This document shows positions 17,171-26,890 of a stretch of DNA of 64,000 nucleotides, one piece after another. The notes below the pieces were generated by a model. The model did no database searches, was not told where the DNA came from, and saw nothing but the letters and a program-made list of their open reading frames with translations. Position numbers and translations under genes: made by a program. Location: positions 62,001-126,000 of the forward strand of contig NZ_LMRG01000030.1 of assembly GCF_001425605.1 (NCBI RefSeq). Reading direction: 5' to 3'. The stretch comes from Rhizobium sp. Leaf453 (GTDB taxonomy: Bacteria > Pseudomonadota > Alphaproteobacteria > Rhizobiales > Rhizobiaceae). The number at the start of each line of letters is the position of its first letter. Within the stretch, counting starts at the first letter, position 1.

Positions 17171-19513
17171 TCAGGCTTTCGCGGCCCGCAGCCGCTCGAC
17201 CGCCATCAGTATCCGTTCCGGCGTTGCGGGCGTGTCCAGCCGCGGGCATTCCTTGTAATCGGCGACGCTGGCGACGGCCATGGAAAGCGCCTCCAGCACC
17301 GAGATCGGCAACATGAAGGGAGGCTCACCCACCGCTTTGGACCGACCGATGGTCATTTCGGCATTCTCGGCCCATTCCGCCAGCTTGACGTTGAAGATTT
17401 TCGGCCGGTCGGAAGCGAGCGGGATCTTGTAGGTCGAGGGTGCATGGGTGCGCAGCCGGCCCTTGGCATCCCACCAGAGTTCCTCCGTCGTCAGCCAGCC
17501 CATGCCCTGCACAAAGGCGCCCTCGACCTGGCCGATATCGATGGCCGGGTTCAGGGACCTGCCGACATCGTGCAGCACGTCGACACGATCGACCATGTAT
17601 TCGCCGGTCAGCGTATCGATCGACACCTCGGAGACGGATGCGCCATAGGCGAAATAATAGAACGGCATGCCGCGGCCGGTGTTGCGGTCCCAGTGGATTT
17701 TCGGCGTCTTGTAGAAGCCGGCGGCAGACAATTGCACGCGGGCGAAATAGGCCTGCTTGATGAAGTCCGGGAAGGGAACGAGTTCTTCGCCGATCTTCAC
17801 ATGGTGAGGCACGAAACTGACATTCCCGGGATCCGTCTGCCACCGCTCGGCGGCGAAGGCGACCAGCCGTTCCTTGATCTGGCGGGCGGCATCATGGGCG
17901 GCCATGCCGTTGAGATCGGAACCCGACGATGCCGCTGTTGCCGAGGTATTTGGCACCTTGCCGGTCGTCGTCGCGGTGATCTTGACGTTGGTGATATCGA
18001 CCTGAAAGCTGTCGGCCAGAACCTGCGCCACCTTGGTATAGAGCCCTTGGCCCATTTCGGTGCCGCCATGGTTCAGGTGGATCGAGCCGTCCTGATAGAC
18101 ATGCACCAGCGCGCCCGCCTGGTTGAAGGCGGTCATCGTGAAGGAGATGCCGAACTTCACCGGCGTCAGCGCGATGCCCTTGCGGATGATGCGGCTTGTC
18201 TTGTTGAACTCGATGACAGCCTTGCGCCGCGCCTGATAGTCGGTGCTTTCCTCAAGCTCCGCAACGATGCGCTGGATGATGTTGTCCTCGACCTCCTGAT
18301 GGTAGGGCGTCAGGGTGCGACCAGAGCCTTGCTCCCCGTAGAAATTCAGCTTGCGGATTTCAAGCGGATCCTTGCCGAGCGCATAGGCGATTTCCTCAAT
18401 GATGCGCTCGCCGCCGACCATGCCCTGCGGTCCGCCGAAGCCGCGATAGGCGGTGTTGGAAACGGTGTTGGTCTTCAGCGGCTGCGAAGTCAGCTTCACA
18501 TGCGGATAGAAATAGGAACTGTCGGCATGGAACAGGGCGCGGTCGGTGACAGGGCCGGAAAGGTCGGAGGAAAAGCCGCAGCGGGCGGCGTAGTTGGCAT
18601 TCACTGCGTTGATACGGCCGTCATCGTCGAAGCCGACATCGTAATCGACCAGGAAGTCATGCCGCTTGCCGGTCGCGATCATGTCCTCGTCGCGGTCCGG
18701 CCGCAGTTTGACGGCGCGCTTGAGCTTTTTGGCGGCGACGGCAGCGATGGCGGCGAACTGATTGCTCTGCGTCTCCTTGCCGCCAAACCCGCCGCCCATG
18801 CGCCGCACCTGCACGGTCACGGCATTGGAGGGCACGCCGAGCACATGGCCGACCATGTGCTGCACTTCGCTGGGATGCTGGGTGGACGACCAGACGGTGA
18901 TCTCGTCGTCTTCACCGGGAATGGCAAAGGCGATGTGGCTTTCGAGATAAAAGTGTTCCTGACCGCCGATCCGCATGCGACCGGTCAGGCGGCGCGGCGA
19001 CAGTTCCAGTTCGGCCTCCGCATCGCCGCGCGCCAGCGTCAGCGGCTTGGTCACGAGCTGGGCGCCGTTATCCAGCGCGTCCAGAATGTCCGTGTGGTGC
19101 GGCAGGTCGCGATAGGTGATCTTCGCCTTGCGCGCCGCGTGGCGGGCAATATCTCGGGTTTCGGCAATGACGGCAAACGCAGGCTGTCCGTGAAACTGCA
19201 CGATGCCATCGGCCAGAACCGGCTCATCGTCGAGATGGCTGGGGCTGATATCGTTGGAATGCGGCATGTCCTTTGCCGTCAGGACAAGCACGACACCGGG
19301 TGCAGCCTCGACCTCGGAGAGATCCATGGCGGTGATCTCGGCATGGGCACGGTCGGTCATGCCGAGCGCGGCATGCAGCGTTCCGATGGGCTCCGCGATG
19401 TCGTCGATATAATCGGCGGTGCCGGAGACATGCTTGTGAGCGCTGTCGTGGCGCAGGGTCGCATGCATGCCGCCGGCGATGGTCTTGCGGTCCGCGAAGG
19501 TGGAGTTATCCAT
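17171..19513 (-). CDS. xdhB: Xanthine dehydrogenase molybdopterin subunit
   Basis: The 780-residue large subunit carries the molybdopterin active site for hypoxanthine and xanthine oxidation to urate. Recognisable parts are VRRMGGGFGGKE, YRGFGGPQGMVGGERI and the C-terminal KAVGEPPFMLPISV, whose Glu is the family's catalytic base. The start at 19513 (MDNSTFADRK) has GGAGA nine bases upstream; an ATG five codons earlier is possible. A large palindromic repeat separates it from xdhA, and xdhC follows after 14 bases. Confidence 0.94.
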   Translation of the reverse strand: MDNSTFADRKTIAGGMHATLRHDSAHKHVSGTADYIDDIAEPIGTLHAALGMTDRAHAEITAMDLSEVEAAPGVVLVLTAKDMPHSNDISPSHLDDEPVLADGIVQFHGQPAFAVIAETRDIARHAARKAKITYRDLPHHTDILDALDNGAQLVTKPLTLARGDAEAELELSPRRLTGRMRIGGQEHFYLESHIAFAIPGEDDEITVWSSTQHPSEVQHMVGHVLGVPSNAVTVQVRRMGGGFGGKETQSNQFAAIAAVAAKKLKRAVKLRPDRDEDMIATGKRHDFLVDYDVGFDDDGRINAVNANYAARCGFSSDLSGPVTDRALFHADSSYFYPHVKLTSQPLKTNTVSNTAYRGFGGPQGMVGGERIIEEIAYALGKDPLEIRKLNFYGEQGSGRTLTPYHQEVEDNIIQRIVAELEESTDYQARRKAVIEFNKTSRIIRKGIALTPVKFGISFTMTAFNQAGALVHVYQDGSIHLNHGGTEMGQGLYTKVAQVLADSFQVDITNVKITATTTGKVPNTSATAASSGSDLNGMAAHDAARQIKERLVAFAAERWQTDPGNVSFVPHHVKIGEELVPFPDFIKQAYFARVQLSAAGFYKTPKIHWDRNTGRGMPFYYFAYGASVSEVSIDTLTGEYMVDRVDVLHDVGRSLNPAIDIGQVEGAFVQGMGWLTTEELWWDAKGRLRTHAPSTYKIPLASDRPKIFNVKLAEWAENAEMTIGRSKAVGEPPFMLPISVLEALSMAVASVADYKECPRLDTPATPERILMAVERLRAAKA

Positions 19514-19566
19514 CAGAGCGGTCTCCATTCGATTGATTTCTGGGAGAACTTTCGCCGTCCGGCCTT

Positions 19567-19713
19567 ACCCCCCTCTGTCGGCGACGCCGACATCTCCCCC
19601 TCAAGGGGGGAGATGAGCCGCTGATTGCGTGCGCACCTTACGTCAGCAGGGATGGGGGAAAAGAACGATCTCCCCCCTTGAGGTGGAGATGTCACGAAGT
19701 GACAGAGGGGGGT
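19567..19713. repeat. RIME-type palindromic intergenic repeat, copy 1 (inside xdh operon)
   Basis: This 147-base element is bounded by ACCCCCCTCTGTC and its complement GACAGAGGGGGGT. Each side also contains an internal hairpin (CATCTCCCCC...GGGGGGAGATG and GATCTCCCCCC...GTGGAGAT). A near-identical element lies at 53802-53931. The structure fits the Rhizobium-specific intergenic mosaic elements. It fills most of the 226-base gap between xdhA and xdhB on the transcript. Confidence 0.85.
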
Positions 19714-19739
19714 ATCGCCCGGAATTCCCAACATCGTCA

Positions 19740-21212
19740 TCACACTACCTCAAACCGAACAAGTTCGGCCCTTTCGCCGGATGTCTCCAGGAAAAACCGC
19801 AACAGCAGGTTTTTCGCCGTCAGCATTCGGTAAGCGGCTGTGGCGCGCCAGTCGGTGAGCGGCTGAAAATCGGTCTCGAAAGCGGGCTGTGCCGCAGTAA
19901 CGGTTTCCTCGCTCCAGGGATTGCCGATCAGTGCCGCCTCGACGGTCTTTGCGCGCTTCGGTGTTCCCGCCATGCCGCCGAAGGCGATGCGCGCATACAT
20001 GACCCGGTTTTTGCTATCGAGGGTAATCCGGAATGCGCCGCACAGTGCGGAAATATCCTCGTCGCGGCGTTTGGAAATCTTGTAGACGGCGAAGAGATCG
20101 CCTTTCGGCAGGTTCGGAATGAAGATGCTCTCGACGAATTCGCCGGGCTTGCGATCCTGCCGGCCATATTCGATGAAATAGTCTTGCAACGGCACGGTCC
20201 GTTGCCCTGATGTGGAGCGTAGTGTGACGCTGGCACCAAGCGCGATCAGCGGCGGCGGCGTATCGCCGATCGGCGAGCCATTGGCAACATTGCCGCCGAT
20301 CGTACCCATATTGCGCACCTGCTCGCCACCGAGGCGATCCAGCATGCGGCCGAAGGCGGGATAGTGTGTTGAAATGGCCTCGAAGGCGGCGGAATAGCTG
20401 ACGCCGGCGCCGATGATCAGGCCGTCTTCGGTCTTGCGGATGGATTGCAGGTCTTCGACGCCGTTGATGAAGATCACTGGGTTGAGCGCGCGCATCTGCT
20501 TGGTGACCCAGAGGCCGACATCAGTGGAGCCGGCCACGATCGTTGCGCTCGGCTGTTCGGCCAGAGCATTGGCCAGCGCTGCAACATGGCCGGGTACGAT
20601 CAGGCTGGTATCTCCATCGGAAATGGTGATCGTCTCGCCCGAGCGCATCGCTTTGAGCGTGGCCGTGATCTCGGTCCGCACCTTCAGAATCGGATCGAAC
20701 ACCGCATCCGGCCGCGCCGTTGCGACGGCTTCCGCCGCCTTGATGATCGGCTCATAGCCCGTGCATCGACAGAGATTGCCTTGCAGCGCCTTCTCGATAT
20801 CGGCCCGGCCGGGATTGTCCTTCGACAGCCAGAGGCCATAGAGCGACATGACGAAACCAGGTGTACAGAAGCCGCATTGCGAGCCGTGATAATCGACCAT
20901 GGCCTGCTGGACGGGATGAAGCGCGCCGTCCTTGGCCGCCAGATGCTCGACGGTCACGACATGGGTAGCGTTGAGCGAGCCGGTGAAGCGGATGCAGGCA
21001 TTGACGCTTTCATAGACGAGATCATCGCCCGACAGGCGGCCGACCAGCACGGTGCAGGCGCCGCAATCGCCCTCGGCGCAGCCTTCCTTGGTTCCGGTGA
21101 GACGCCGTTCAAGTCTCAGGAAATCCAGCAGCGTCGCTGTCGGTTTCAGACTGTCGAGCGCGATCTCCCGGTCGTTGAGGATGAAACGGATGCTGCCGGC
21201 CGACTTTGTCAT
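19740..21212 (-). CDS. xdhA: Xanthine dehydrogenase small subunit (2Fe-2S / FAD)
   Basis: This 490-residue subunit carries two [2Fe-2S] clusters and FAD. The first cluster uses C45, C50, C53 (GCAEGDCGACTVLVG) and a Cys near residue 73. The second uses CGFCTPGF near residue 112 and NLCRCTGY near residue 147. The FAD domain has IGGNVANGSPIGDTPP. The ATG at 21212 begins the ferredoxin fold directly; upstream ATGs are rejected for lack of homology. It heads the xdhABC operon and is divergent from glpK. Confidence 0.93.
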   Translation of the reverse strand: MTKSAGSIRFILNDREIALDSLKPTATLLDFLRLERRLTGTKEGCAEGDCGACTVLVGRLSGDDLVYESVNACIRFTGSLNATHVVTVEHLAAKDGALHPVQQAMVDYHGSQCGFCTPGFVMSLYGLWLSKDNPGRADIEKALQGNLCRCTGYEPIIKAAEAVATARPDAVFDPILKVRTEITATLKAMRSGETITISDGDTSLIVPGHVAALANALAEQPSATIVAGSTDVGLWVTKQMRALNPVIFINGVEDLQSIRKTEDGLIIGAGVSYSAAFEAISTHYPAFGRMLDRLGGEQVRNMGTIGGNVANGSPIGDTPPPLIALGASVTLRSTSGQRTVPLQDYFIEYGRQDRKPGEFVESIFIPNLPKGDLFAVYKISKRRDEDISALCGAFRITLDSKNRVMYARIAFGGMAGTPKRAKTVEAALIGNPWSEETVTAAQPAFETDFQPLTDWRATAAYRMLTAKNLLLRFFLETSGERAELVRFEVV

Positions 21213-21328
21213 GCGGACTCTTCTTTTCATTTCGATACTTGAAACTATGCCCGAAACCGGCACCGTGACAATTGTGTTTTTGCACACGCGTCCCCCGACT
21301 TTTCGCAGGCGCGAAGGCGCGTTTTGTT

Positions 21329-21360
21329 TTCGTTTGACATTCGTTTTTGTATCGTATTGA
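21329..21360 (+). promoter_or_regulatory. glpK promoter region with phased TTCGTTT repeats
   Basis: A consensus -35 box TTGACA at 21334-21339 is followed by TATTGA at 21355-21360 (short 15-base spacer). Two direct copies of TTCGTTT, at 21329-21335 and 21340-21346, are 11 bases apart, about one helical turn, and flank the -35 box. Such phased direct half-sites are typical of DeoR-family repressors such as GlpR. The regulator itself is not in the window. Confidence 0.45.
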
Positions 21361-21426
21361 AGTTTTTGAAATGGTCGCTGTCTTGAGGAGAGGTAGTGTA
21401 CCCAAAGGACGCCGGGGAGGGGCAGG

Positions 21427-22920
21427 ATGAGCGGATATATTCTTGCAATCGATCAGGGCACGACATCGAGCCGTGCGATCATCTTCGATAAAAACCAGAA
21501 AATCGCCGGATCCGGCCAGAAAGAATTCGAGCAGCATTTCCCGAAATCCGGCTGGGTCGAACATGATCCGGAGGAAATCTGGGATACGGTTGTCTCGACC
21601 ATCAAGCAAGCTCTCCGCAATGCCGGTATCAAAGCCGGCGATCTCTCGGCTATCGGCATCACCAACCAGCGCGAAACCGTCGTCGTCTGGGAGCGCGAGA
21701 CCGGCAAGCCCATCCACAATGCCATCGTCTGGCAAGACCGCCGCACCGCCTCCTATTGCGACAAGCTGAAAAAGCAGGGTCTGGAAAAGACCTTCACGAA
21801 GAAGACCGGCCTGCTGCTCGACCCGTATTTCTCCGGCACCAAGCTCTCCTGGATGTTGGCCAACGTCAAAGGTGCGCGGACGCGCGGCGCCAGGGGCGAG
21901 CTCTGCTTCGGGACGATCGATACATTCCTGATCTGGCGACTGACGGGCGGAAAATCCTTCGTCACCGATGCGACCAACGCATCCCGCACGCTGATGTACA
22001 ACATCGTGACCAACGAATGGGACAGCGAACTGCTGGAAATTCTGAGGGTTCCCGATGCGATGCTGCCGGATGTGCTGGACTGCGCGGCGGATTTCGGCGT
22101 GACGGATGCTTCCGTCATCGGTGCCGAAGTCCCGATTCTCGGTGTCGCCGGCGATCAGCAGGCGGCGACGATCGGTCAGGCCTGCTTCCAGCCGGGCATG
22201 ATGAAATCCACCTATGGCACCGGCTGCTTTGCGCTTCTCAATACCGGCAAGGACATCGTCCGCTCGAAGAACCGGCTTTTGACGACCATTGCCTATCGTC
22301 TGGATGGCGAGACGACCTATGCGCTCGAAGGTTCGATCTTCGTCGCGGGCGCCGCCGTGCAATGGCTGCGCGATGGGCTGAAGGCGATCAAGGCTGCGTC
22401 CGATACGGGCACGCTCGCCGAACAGGCCGACCCCACGCAGGACGTCTATCTCGTTCCGGCCTTCACCGGGCTTGGCGCGCCGCATTGGAATCCCGATGCC
22501 CGCGGTGCGATCTTCGGCATGACCCGCAATACCGGCCCGGCCGAATTCGCCCGCGCCGCACTGGAAGCGGTTTGCTACCAGACGCGCGACCTGCTCGATG
22601 CCATGCACAAGGACTGGAAGAGTGACGGCAAGGAAACGGTCCTGCGTGTAGACGGCGGCATGGTCGTTTCCGACTGGACCATGCAGCGCCTGTCGGACCT
22701 TCTCGATGCCCCGGTCGACCGCCCGACCATTCTGGAGACAACGGCGCTCGGCGTCGCCTGGCTTGCCGGCAGCAGGGCAGGGGTCTGGCCGAACCAGAAG
22801 GAATTCGCCAAATCATGGTCCCGCGACCGCCGTTTCGAACCGGCCATGGACGAGAAGACGCGCGCCGGAAAGCTGAAGGGCTGGCGCAATGCGGTGAAGC
22901 GTACGCTGACCGAACTGTAA
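21427..22920 (+). CDS. glpK: Glycerol kinase
   Basis: A 497-residue FGGY-family kinase that phosphorylates glycerol to glycerol 3-phosphate. The N-terminal [17 protein letters not shown], the [20 protein letters not shown] stretch and the C-terminal [14 protein letters not shown] match GlpK closely. Length is exactly normal. It stands alone here, without glpD or transport genes, divergent from xdhA over a 214-base region with its own promoter. Confidence 0.95.
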   Translation: MSGYILAIDQGTTSSRAIIFDKNQKIAGSGQKEFEQHFPKSGWVEHDPEEIWDTVVSTIKQALRNAGIKAGDLSAIGITNQRETVVVWERETGKPIHNAIVWQDRRTASYCDKLKKQGLEKTFTKKTGLLLDPYFSGTKLSWMLANVKGARTRGARGELCFGTIDTFLIWRLTGGKSFVTDATNASRTLMYNIVTNEWDSELLEILRVPDAMLPDVLDCAADFGVTDASVIGAEVPILGVAGDQQAATIGQACFQPGMMKSTYGTGCFALLNTGKDIVRSKNRLLTTIAYRLDGETTYALEGSIFVAGAAVQWLRDGLKAIKAASDTGTLAEQADPTQDVYLVPAFTGLGAPHWNPDARGAIFGMTRNTGPAEFARAALEAVCYQTRDLLDAMHKDWKSDGKETVLRVDGGMVVSDWTMQRLSDLLDAPVDRPTILETTALGVAWLAGSRAGVWPNQKEFAKSWSRDRRFEPAMDEKTRAGKLKGWRNAVKRTLTEL

Positions 22921-22925
22921 CCGTT

Positions 22926-22946
22926 CAGGAAACGCACCGTTTCCTG
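22926..22946 (+). terminator. Hairpin after glpK
   Basis: CAGGAAACG-CAC-CGTTTCCTG forms a nine-base stem six bases after the glpK stop, and can be extended by GTTC/GAAC. There is no T-run, so it is either a weak or Rho-assisted terminator or a 3'-end stabiliser. Confidence 0.5.
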
Positions 22947-23032
22947 TGGTGAACTGTCAAAGCGCGCTGGCCATGGTTATTTCTAATGAGCATGAAATAG
23001 CTCGCCCAACGGCTGACAACAGGTAGCATCCC

Positions 23033-24091
23033 ATGGAACTTGGTCTTTACACTTTCGGCGACGTCCACCCTGAAGCACCGACCGGGCGCGGCCGGGAAGG
23101 TGAGGAGCGGGTGCGTCATCTGATCGAGGAGATCGAACTTGCCGATCAGGTTGGGCTCGATGTCTTCGGTTTGGGCGAGCATCACCGGCCGGACTATGTC
23201 GCCTCGGCGCCGGCAATGATCCTGGCGGCTGCCGCGTCTCGCACGAAAAACATCAAGTTGACGAGCGCGGTGACGGTGCTGAGCTCCGAAGATCCGGTGC
23301 GGGTGTTCCAGCAATATGCGACGCTGGACCTGATTTCCAACGGACGCGCCGAGATCATGGCGGGGCGCGGTTCCTTCATCGAATCCTTCCCGCTGTTCGG
23401 TTATGACCTCGAAGACTACGACCAGCTTTTTGCCGAAAAGCTCGATCTTCTGCTGGCGATCCGCGAGGGCGAGAAGGTGACCTGGTCTGGCGAGAAGCGC
23501 GCGCCGATCAACGGGCGTGGCGTCTATCCGCGTCCGGTCAACGATCCGCTGCCGGTCTGGATCGCGGTGGGCGGCACGCCGCAATCGCTGGCGCGCGCCG
23601 GTGCCCTTGGCCTGCCGGTGGCGCTGGCGATCATCGGTGGCGAGCCGGCACGCTATGCGCCATTGTTCGACCTCTACCGTGAGTCGGCACGCCGCGCCGG
23701 GCAGGATGCATCGACGTTGAAGACCAGCATCAATGTACACGGCTTTATCGCCGATAAGACCGGGAAGGCGGCCGACCAGTTCTATGGTCCGCAGGCCGAG
23801 GTGATGAACCGGATCGGGCGGGAACGCGGATGGGGGCCGACGAACCGGGCGCATTTCAACCAGTCGATAGGCCCGAACGGCAATCTCTTCCTCGGCGATC
23901 CCGATACGGTGGCGGAAAAGATCGTCCGGCATCAAAAAATCTTCAGGAATGACCGCTTCCTGCTGCAGATGGCGATCGGCCTGATGCCGCACGACCAGAT
24001 CATGCGCGGCATCGAGCTCTACGGCACCAAGGTCGCGCCGCTTGTGCGGGCAGCGCTTGCGGACAGCAAGAAAGACGTTGCACCGGCCTGA
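23033..24091 (+). CDS. LLM-class flavin-dependent oxidoreductase
   Basis: A 352-residue bacterial luciferase-like monooxygenase fold. It opens with [14 protein letters not shown] and continues with [19 protein letters not shown] and [37 protein letters not shown] is typical of the Nocardia-like and alkanal-type subgroup whose substrates are unknown. The ATG is 112 bases after glpK and has its own likely promoter. The neighbours give no metabolic hint. Confidence 0.82.
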   Translation: MELGLYTFGDVHPEAPTGRGREGEERVRHLIEEIELADQVGLDVFGLGEHHRPDYVASAPAMILAAAASRTKNIKLTSAVTVLSSEDPVRVFQQYATLDLISNGRAEIMAGRGSFIESFPLFGYDLEDYDQLFAEKLDLLLAIREGEKVTWSGEKRAPINGRGVYPRPVNDPLPVWIAVGGTPQSLARAGALGLPVALAIIGGEPARYAPLFDLYRESARRAGQDASTLKTSINVHGFIADKTGKAADQFYGPQAEVMNRIGRERGWGPTNRAHFNQSIGPNGNLFLGDPDTVAEKIVRHQKIFRNDRFLLQMAIGLMPHDQIMRGIELYGTKVAPLVRAALADSKKDVAPA

Positions 24092-24179
24092 TTTCCGCCG
24101 GTTTCCGCATGCTCTGATGCTCGTAGCTTGCGCGGACGGCCTTTCATCCGCCGGCCGGCTGCACGGGGAGCACAAGATT

Positions 24180-24638
24180 GTGGACATGAATGCCTTTGCC
24201 CTGCGGCCCGGCGCCGAAGGTGATCGAGACGCGATTGCCGCACTCTGGCATGCGAGCGCAAGCCTGCCGGGTGTGGGCCCCGCTCTCATGCCGACGCAGC
24301 GCGAGATGCTGGAACGCGTTGATCTGGAACTGGCGGGCGGCTGGGATGTGACGGTCGCGGCTGTTGGTGGCCGGTTGATCGGATTTATCGCACTCAAGCC
24401 GAAGGAAGCGGTGCTGGACCAGTTGTTCGTCCATCCCGGTTCGCTTGGCTTCGGGGTGGGCCGAGCGCTGCTCGCTCATGCAATTCGGACGATGCCGTGC
24501 GGCTTTACGCTTTTCACCCGATCGGCAAACGGCAAGGCCATGCGCTTCTATGAAAGGGAGGGGCTGGTTCGCATTGGGGAGGGGGGTCATCCAAAAACCG
24601 GCGACCCCATTACCCATTACGCCTGGAAAGTCCGCTGA
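24180..24638 (+). CDS. GNAT-family N-acetyltransferase
   Basis: A 152-residue acetyltransferase-fold protein. FALRPGAEGDRDAIAALW is the usual GNAT start, LDQLFVHPGSLGFGVGRALL is the acetyl-CoA loop strand (motif A, here V/G-x-x-F/G-V-G-R), and MRFYEREGLVR is motif B. The GTG at 24180 has GGGGAG nine bases upstream. An ATG at 24186, two codons later, is the alternative start. Substrate unknown. Confidence 0.78.
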   Translation: MDMNAFALRPGAEGDRDAIAALWHASASLPGVGPALMPTQREMLERVDLELAGGWDVTVAAVGGRLIGFIALKPKEAVLDQLFVHPGSLGFGVGRALLAHAIRTMPCGFTLFTRSANGKAMRFYEREGLVRIGEGGHPKTGDPITHYAWKVR

Positions 24639-24750
24639 CATTCTGCTGCCAGGAATGGGCGCTGTTAGTGCCAAAGGTGCATTTTCATCGGACTGACGAC
24701 TGGAACGAAGGCGTTCGGCGGGTTACATAACCAGCCGAAAGCGAGAGACG

Positions 24751-25500
24751 ATGACCCTCAACAATGATGAAGATCTGGAGCGGCTGAAGGAAATCGGCCG
24801 CATCTGCGCCAATGCGATCCAGGTGATGGCCGGGGCGATGGAGCCTGGTATGACCACGGCCGAACTCGATGCCATCGGCCGCAAGGTTCTGGAAGATGCC
24901 GGAGCCCGTTCGGCGCCGGAACTCGCCTATAATTTTCCGGGCGCGACCTGTATCAGCGTCAACGAGGAAGTGGCGCACGGCATTCCGGGCTCGCGCGTCA
25001 TCCAAGCCGGCGATCTCGTCAATATCGATGTATCCGCCGAGAAGAACGGGCTGTTTGCCGATACCGGCGCTTCCTTCGCTTTGTCGCCCGTCAAGCCGCA
25101 GATCGAGCGCCTTTGCCGGGATGGCAAGCGCGCCATGTGGGTTGGGTTGAACGAGGTGAAGTCGGGCAAGCCACTCGCGGCCATCGGCAATGCCATCGGC
25201 GCCTTTGCCAGAAAGAACCGCTACACGCTTGTCACCAACCTCGCCAGCCACGGCGTCGGCCGCTCGCTGCATGAGGAGCCGACCGAGATCGCCACCTGGC
25301 CGGACAAGCACGAGAAGCGCCGGATGACCGAGGGCATGGTCTTCACCGTCGAGCCGTTCCTGTCGCTCGGCGCACAATGGGCCGAAGGCGGCGACGATGC
25401 CTGGACGCTCTACAGCGAACCGCGCGCGCCGACGGTGCAGTACGAGCACACCGTCGTCGTGACCCGCAACGGGCCGCTGGTCGTTACCCTACCGGGCTGA
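24751..25500 (+). CDS. map: Type I methionine aminopeptidase
   Basis: A 249-residue metallopeptidase that removes the N-terminal Met from new proteins. All five metal ligands of the family can be placed: the two Asp in NIDVSAEKNGLFADTG, His in SHGVGRSLHEEP, Glu in FTVEPF, and Glu in QYEHTVVV. Rhizobia often carry a second map next to radC; this copy stands alone between GNAT and MFS genes and may be the extra one. There is no N-terminal zinc-finger extension. Confidence 0.9.
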   Translation: MTLNNDEDLERLKEIGRICANAIQVMAGAMEPGMTTAELDAIGRKVLEDAGARSAPELAYNFPGATCISVNEEVAHGIPGSRVIQAGDLVNIDVSAEKNGLFADTGASFALSPVKPQIERLCRDGKRAMWVGLNEVKSGKPLAAIGNAIGAFARKNRYTLVTNLASHGVGRSLHEEPTEIATWPDKHEKRRMTEGMVFTVEPFLSLGAQWAEGGDDAWTLYSEPRAPTVQYEHTVVVTRNGPLVVTLPG

Positions 25501-25525
25501 CCTTCCGCACGCATTCACAGCGCTG

Positions 25526-25550
25526 AACGACAACATCAAATTTTGTCGTT
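25526..25550. promoter_or_regulatory. Inverted repeat upstream of the MFS gene
   Basis: AACGACAA-N9-TTGTCGTT has perfect eight-base arms and lies 34 bases before the transporter start and 25 bases after the map stop. There is no T-run after it, so an operator for the transporter is more likely than a terminator. No regulator gene is adjacent. Confidence 0.45.
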
Positions 25551-25584
25551 TGTGCCGGTCATGCTGCGTTGCGATATGTAAACC

Positions 25585-26781
25585 ATGAGCAGCGCAGACA
25601 ATTCCCCACATGAAAGCCTGATGCCGACAGCCCTTGCAGGCGCTATTGCCATGGCGGTTGCCATGGGCTTTGGCCGCTTTTCCTATACTCCGATCCTGCC
25701 CGGCATGATGGCCCGGCTCGGTCTTTCGCCGGCCGATGCGGGTATCATTGCGTCGGCCAATTTCATCGGCTATCTCGCCGGTGCTATTGCCGCAGGATAC
25801 GGCTGGGCCGCCGGGCGTGAGCGGATGATCAGCCTTTCGGCACTCGTTTCCACCGCGATCCTGCTCCTGGCAATGGGGCTGACGACCTCGCTCGTTGCCT
25901 TTTCCGTCATCCGGTTCCTGGCGGGCGTTGCCAGCGCCTTCACGATGATCTTTACCTCCGCCATCGTGCTGAGCCGGGGGCTTGCGGCCGGCAATCCGCA
26001 TGTTCAATCAACGCATTTCGGCGGCGTCGGCATCGGCATCGCGGTTTCGTCGGTCATGGTGTTCCTCCTGCCGGCGCAAGGGTTCGGCACTGTAGCAGGC
26101 TGGCAGGCGGCCTGGTTCGGCGGCGCGGCCATCGCTTTCGCGGGAACGGCCGTTGTCGCCATGCTTCTGCCGCGCGGGCCGGCGGCGGGGGCGGCCAGCG
26201 ACAGGGAAAAGCCGCTGGTCTGGACGCGGCCGCTCACGGTCGTCACCCTGACCTATGGCCTGTTCGGCTTCGGCTATGTCATCACCGCGACGTTCCTCGT
26301 GGCCATGGCGCGGCAGGGCGCGACGGATCACACGGTGGAATTTCTCGCTTGGCTGATCACCGGGCTCAGCAGCGCCGTTTCGGTTTATGTATGGCGCCAT
26401 GCGGTGCCGCGTCTCGGCATTGTCGGCGTTTACCTCGCCGGACTGCTGGTCGAGGCCATCGGTCTCGTTCTGGTGGTCGCGCTGCCGTCTCCGGCGGCAC
26501 CGCTGATCGGCGGCCTGATGCTTGGCGCTACCTTCATCATGGTCACCGCCTATGGCCTGCAGATCGGCCGGGCGCTGGCACCGGAAAGTCCCCGCAAGGC
26601 GCTCGCCTTCATGACCGCAGCCTTCGGTGTCGGCCAGATCATCGGGCCGCTGGTAGCGGGCTGGCTGGCGCAAGGCAGCGGCAGTTTCGGCCTGCCGACC
26701 CTGCTGGCGGCCGGCGTGCTGCTCTTCTGCGCGGCCCTGATCTGCGTGGAGATGCGCCGTATCGTGGCCGCGAGCCGATAG
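25585..26781 (+). CDS. YbfB/YjiJ-type MFS transporter
   Basis: A 398-residue inner-membrane protein with about 12 hydrophobic helices. The start GAIAMAVAMGFGRFSYTPILPGM is characteristic of the YbfB/YjiJ MFS subgroup; the RFSYTPILP loop is strongly conserved there. A basic cytoplasmic loop separates the two six-helix halves near residue 205. The transported compound is unknown. Confidence 0.85.
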   Translation: MSSADNSPHESLMPTALAGAIAMAVAMGFGRFSYTPILPGMMARLGLSPADAGIIASANFIGYLAGAIAAGYGWAAGRERMISLSALVSTAILLLAMGLTTSLVAFSVIRFLAGVASAFTMIFTSAIVLSRGLAAGNPHVQSTHFGGVGIGIAVSSVMVFLLPAQGFGTVAGWQAAWFGGAAIAFAGTAVVAMLLPRGPAAGAASDREKPLVWTRPLTVVTLTYGLFGFGYVITATFLVAMARQGATDHTVEFLAWLITGLSSAVSVYVWRHAVPRLGIVGVYLAGLLVEAIGLVLVVALPSPAAPLIGGLMLGATFIMVTAYGLQIGRALAPESPRKALAFMTAAFGVGQIIGPLVAGWLAQGSGSFGLPTLLAAGVLLFCAALICVEMRRIVAASR

Positions 26782-26830
26782 GCGGCTGCCGATTAAATAA
26801 CGGTAACATTAGCTTGACGTGATTGGCAGG

Positions 26831-26865
26831 GCAGGGCTTTTGCCCTAGGTTCCGGCAAGCCCTGC
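26831..26865 (+). terminator. Hairpin between MFS gene and bacA
   Basis: GCAGGGCTT and AAGCCCTGC form a nine-base stem around a 17-base loop, ending 25 bases before the bacA start. It could close the MFS transcript, or act in the bacA leader since no strong T-run follows. Confidence 0.4.
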
Positions 26866-26890
26866 TTCATCGCCAACGAAAGCGTTTGAT

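Noticed and set aside
17144..19624. Long open frame antisense to xdhB
   Set aside because: It mirrors the codon periodicity of xdhB in GC-rich DNA; it has no family-like motifs, while the minus strand encodes a full XdhB.
19560..19735. CRISPR array or transposon end at the palindromic repeats
   Set aside because: Only one unit is present per locus, without spacers, target duplications or transposase; the structure fits RIME-type elements.
22925..24397. 490-codon antisense frame over the luciferase-like gene
   Set aside because: It spans two intergenic gaps and two real genes on the other strand and has no recognisable domain.
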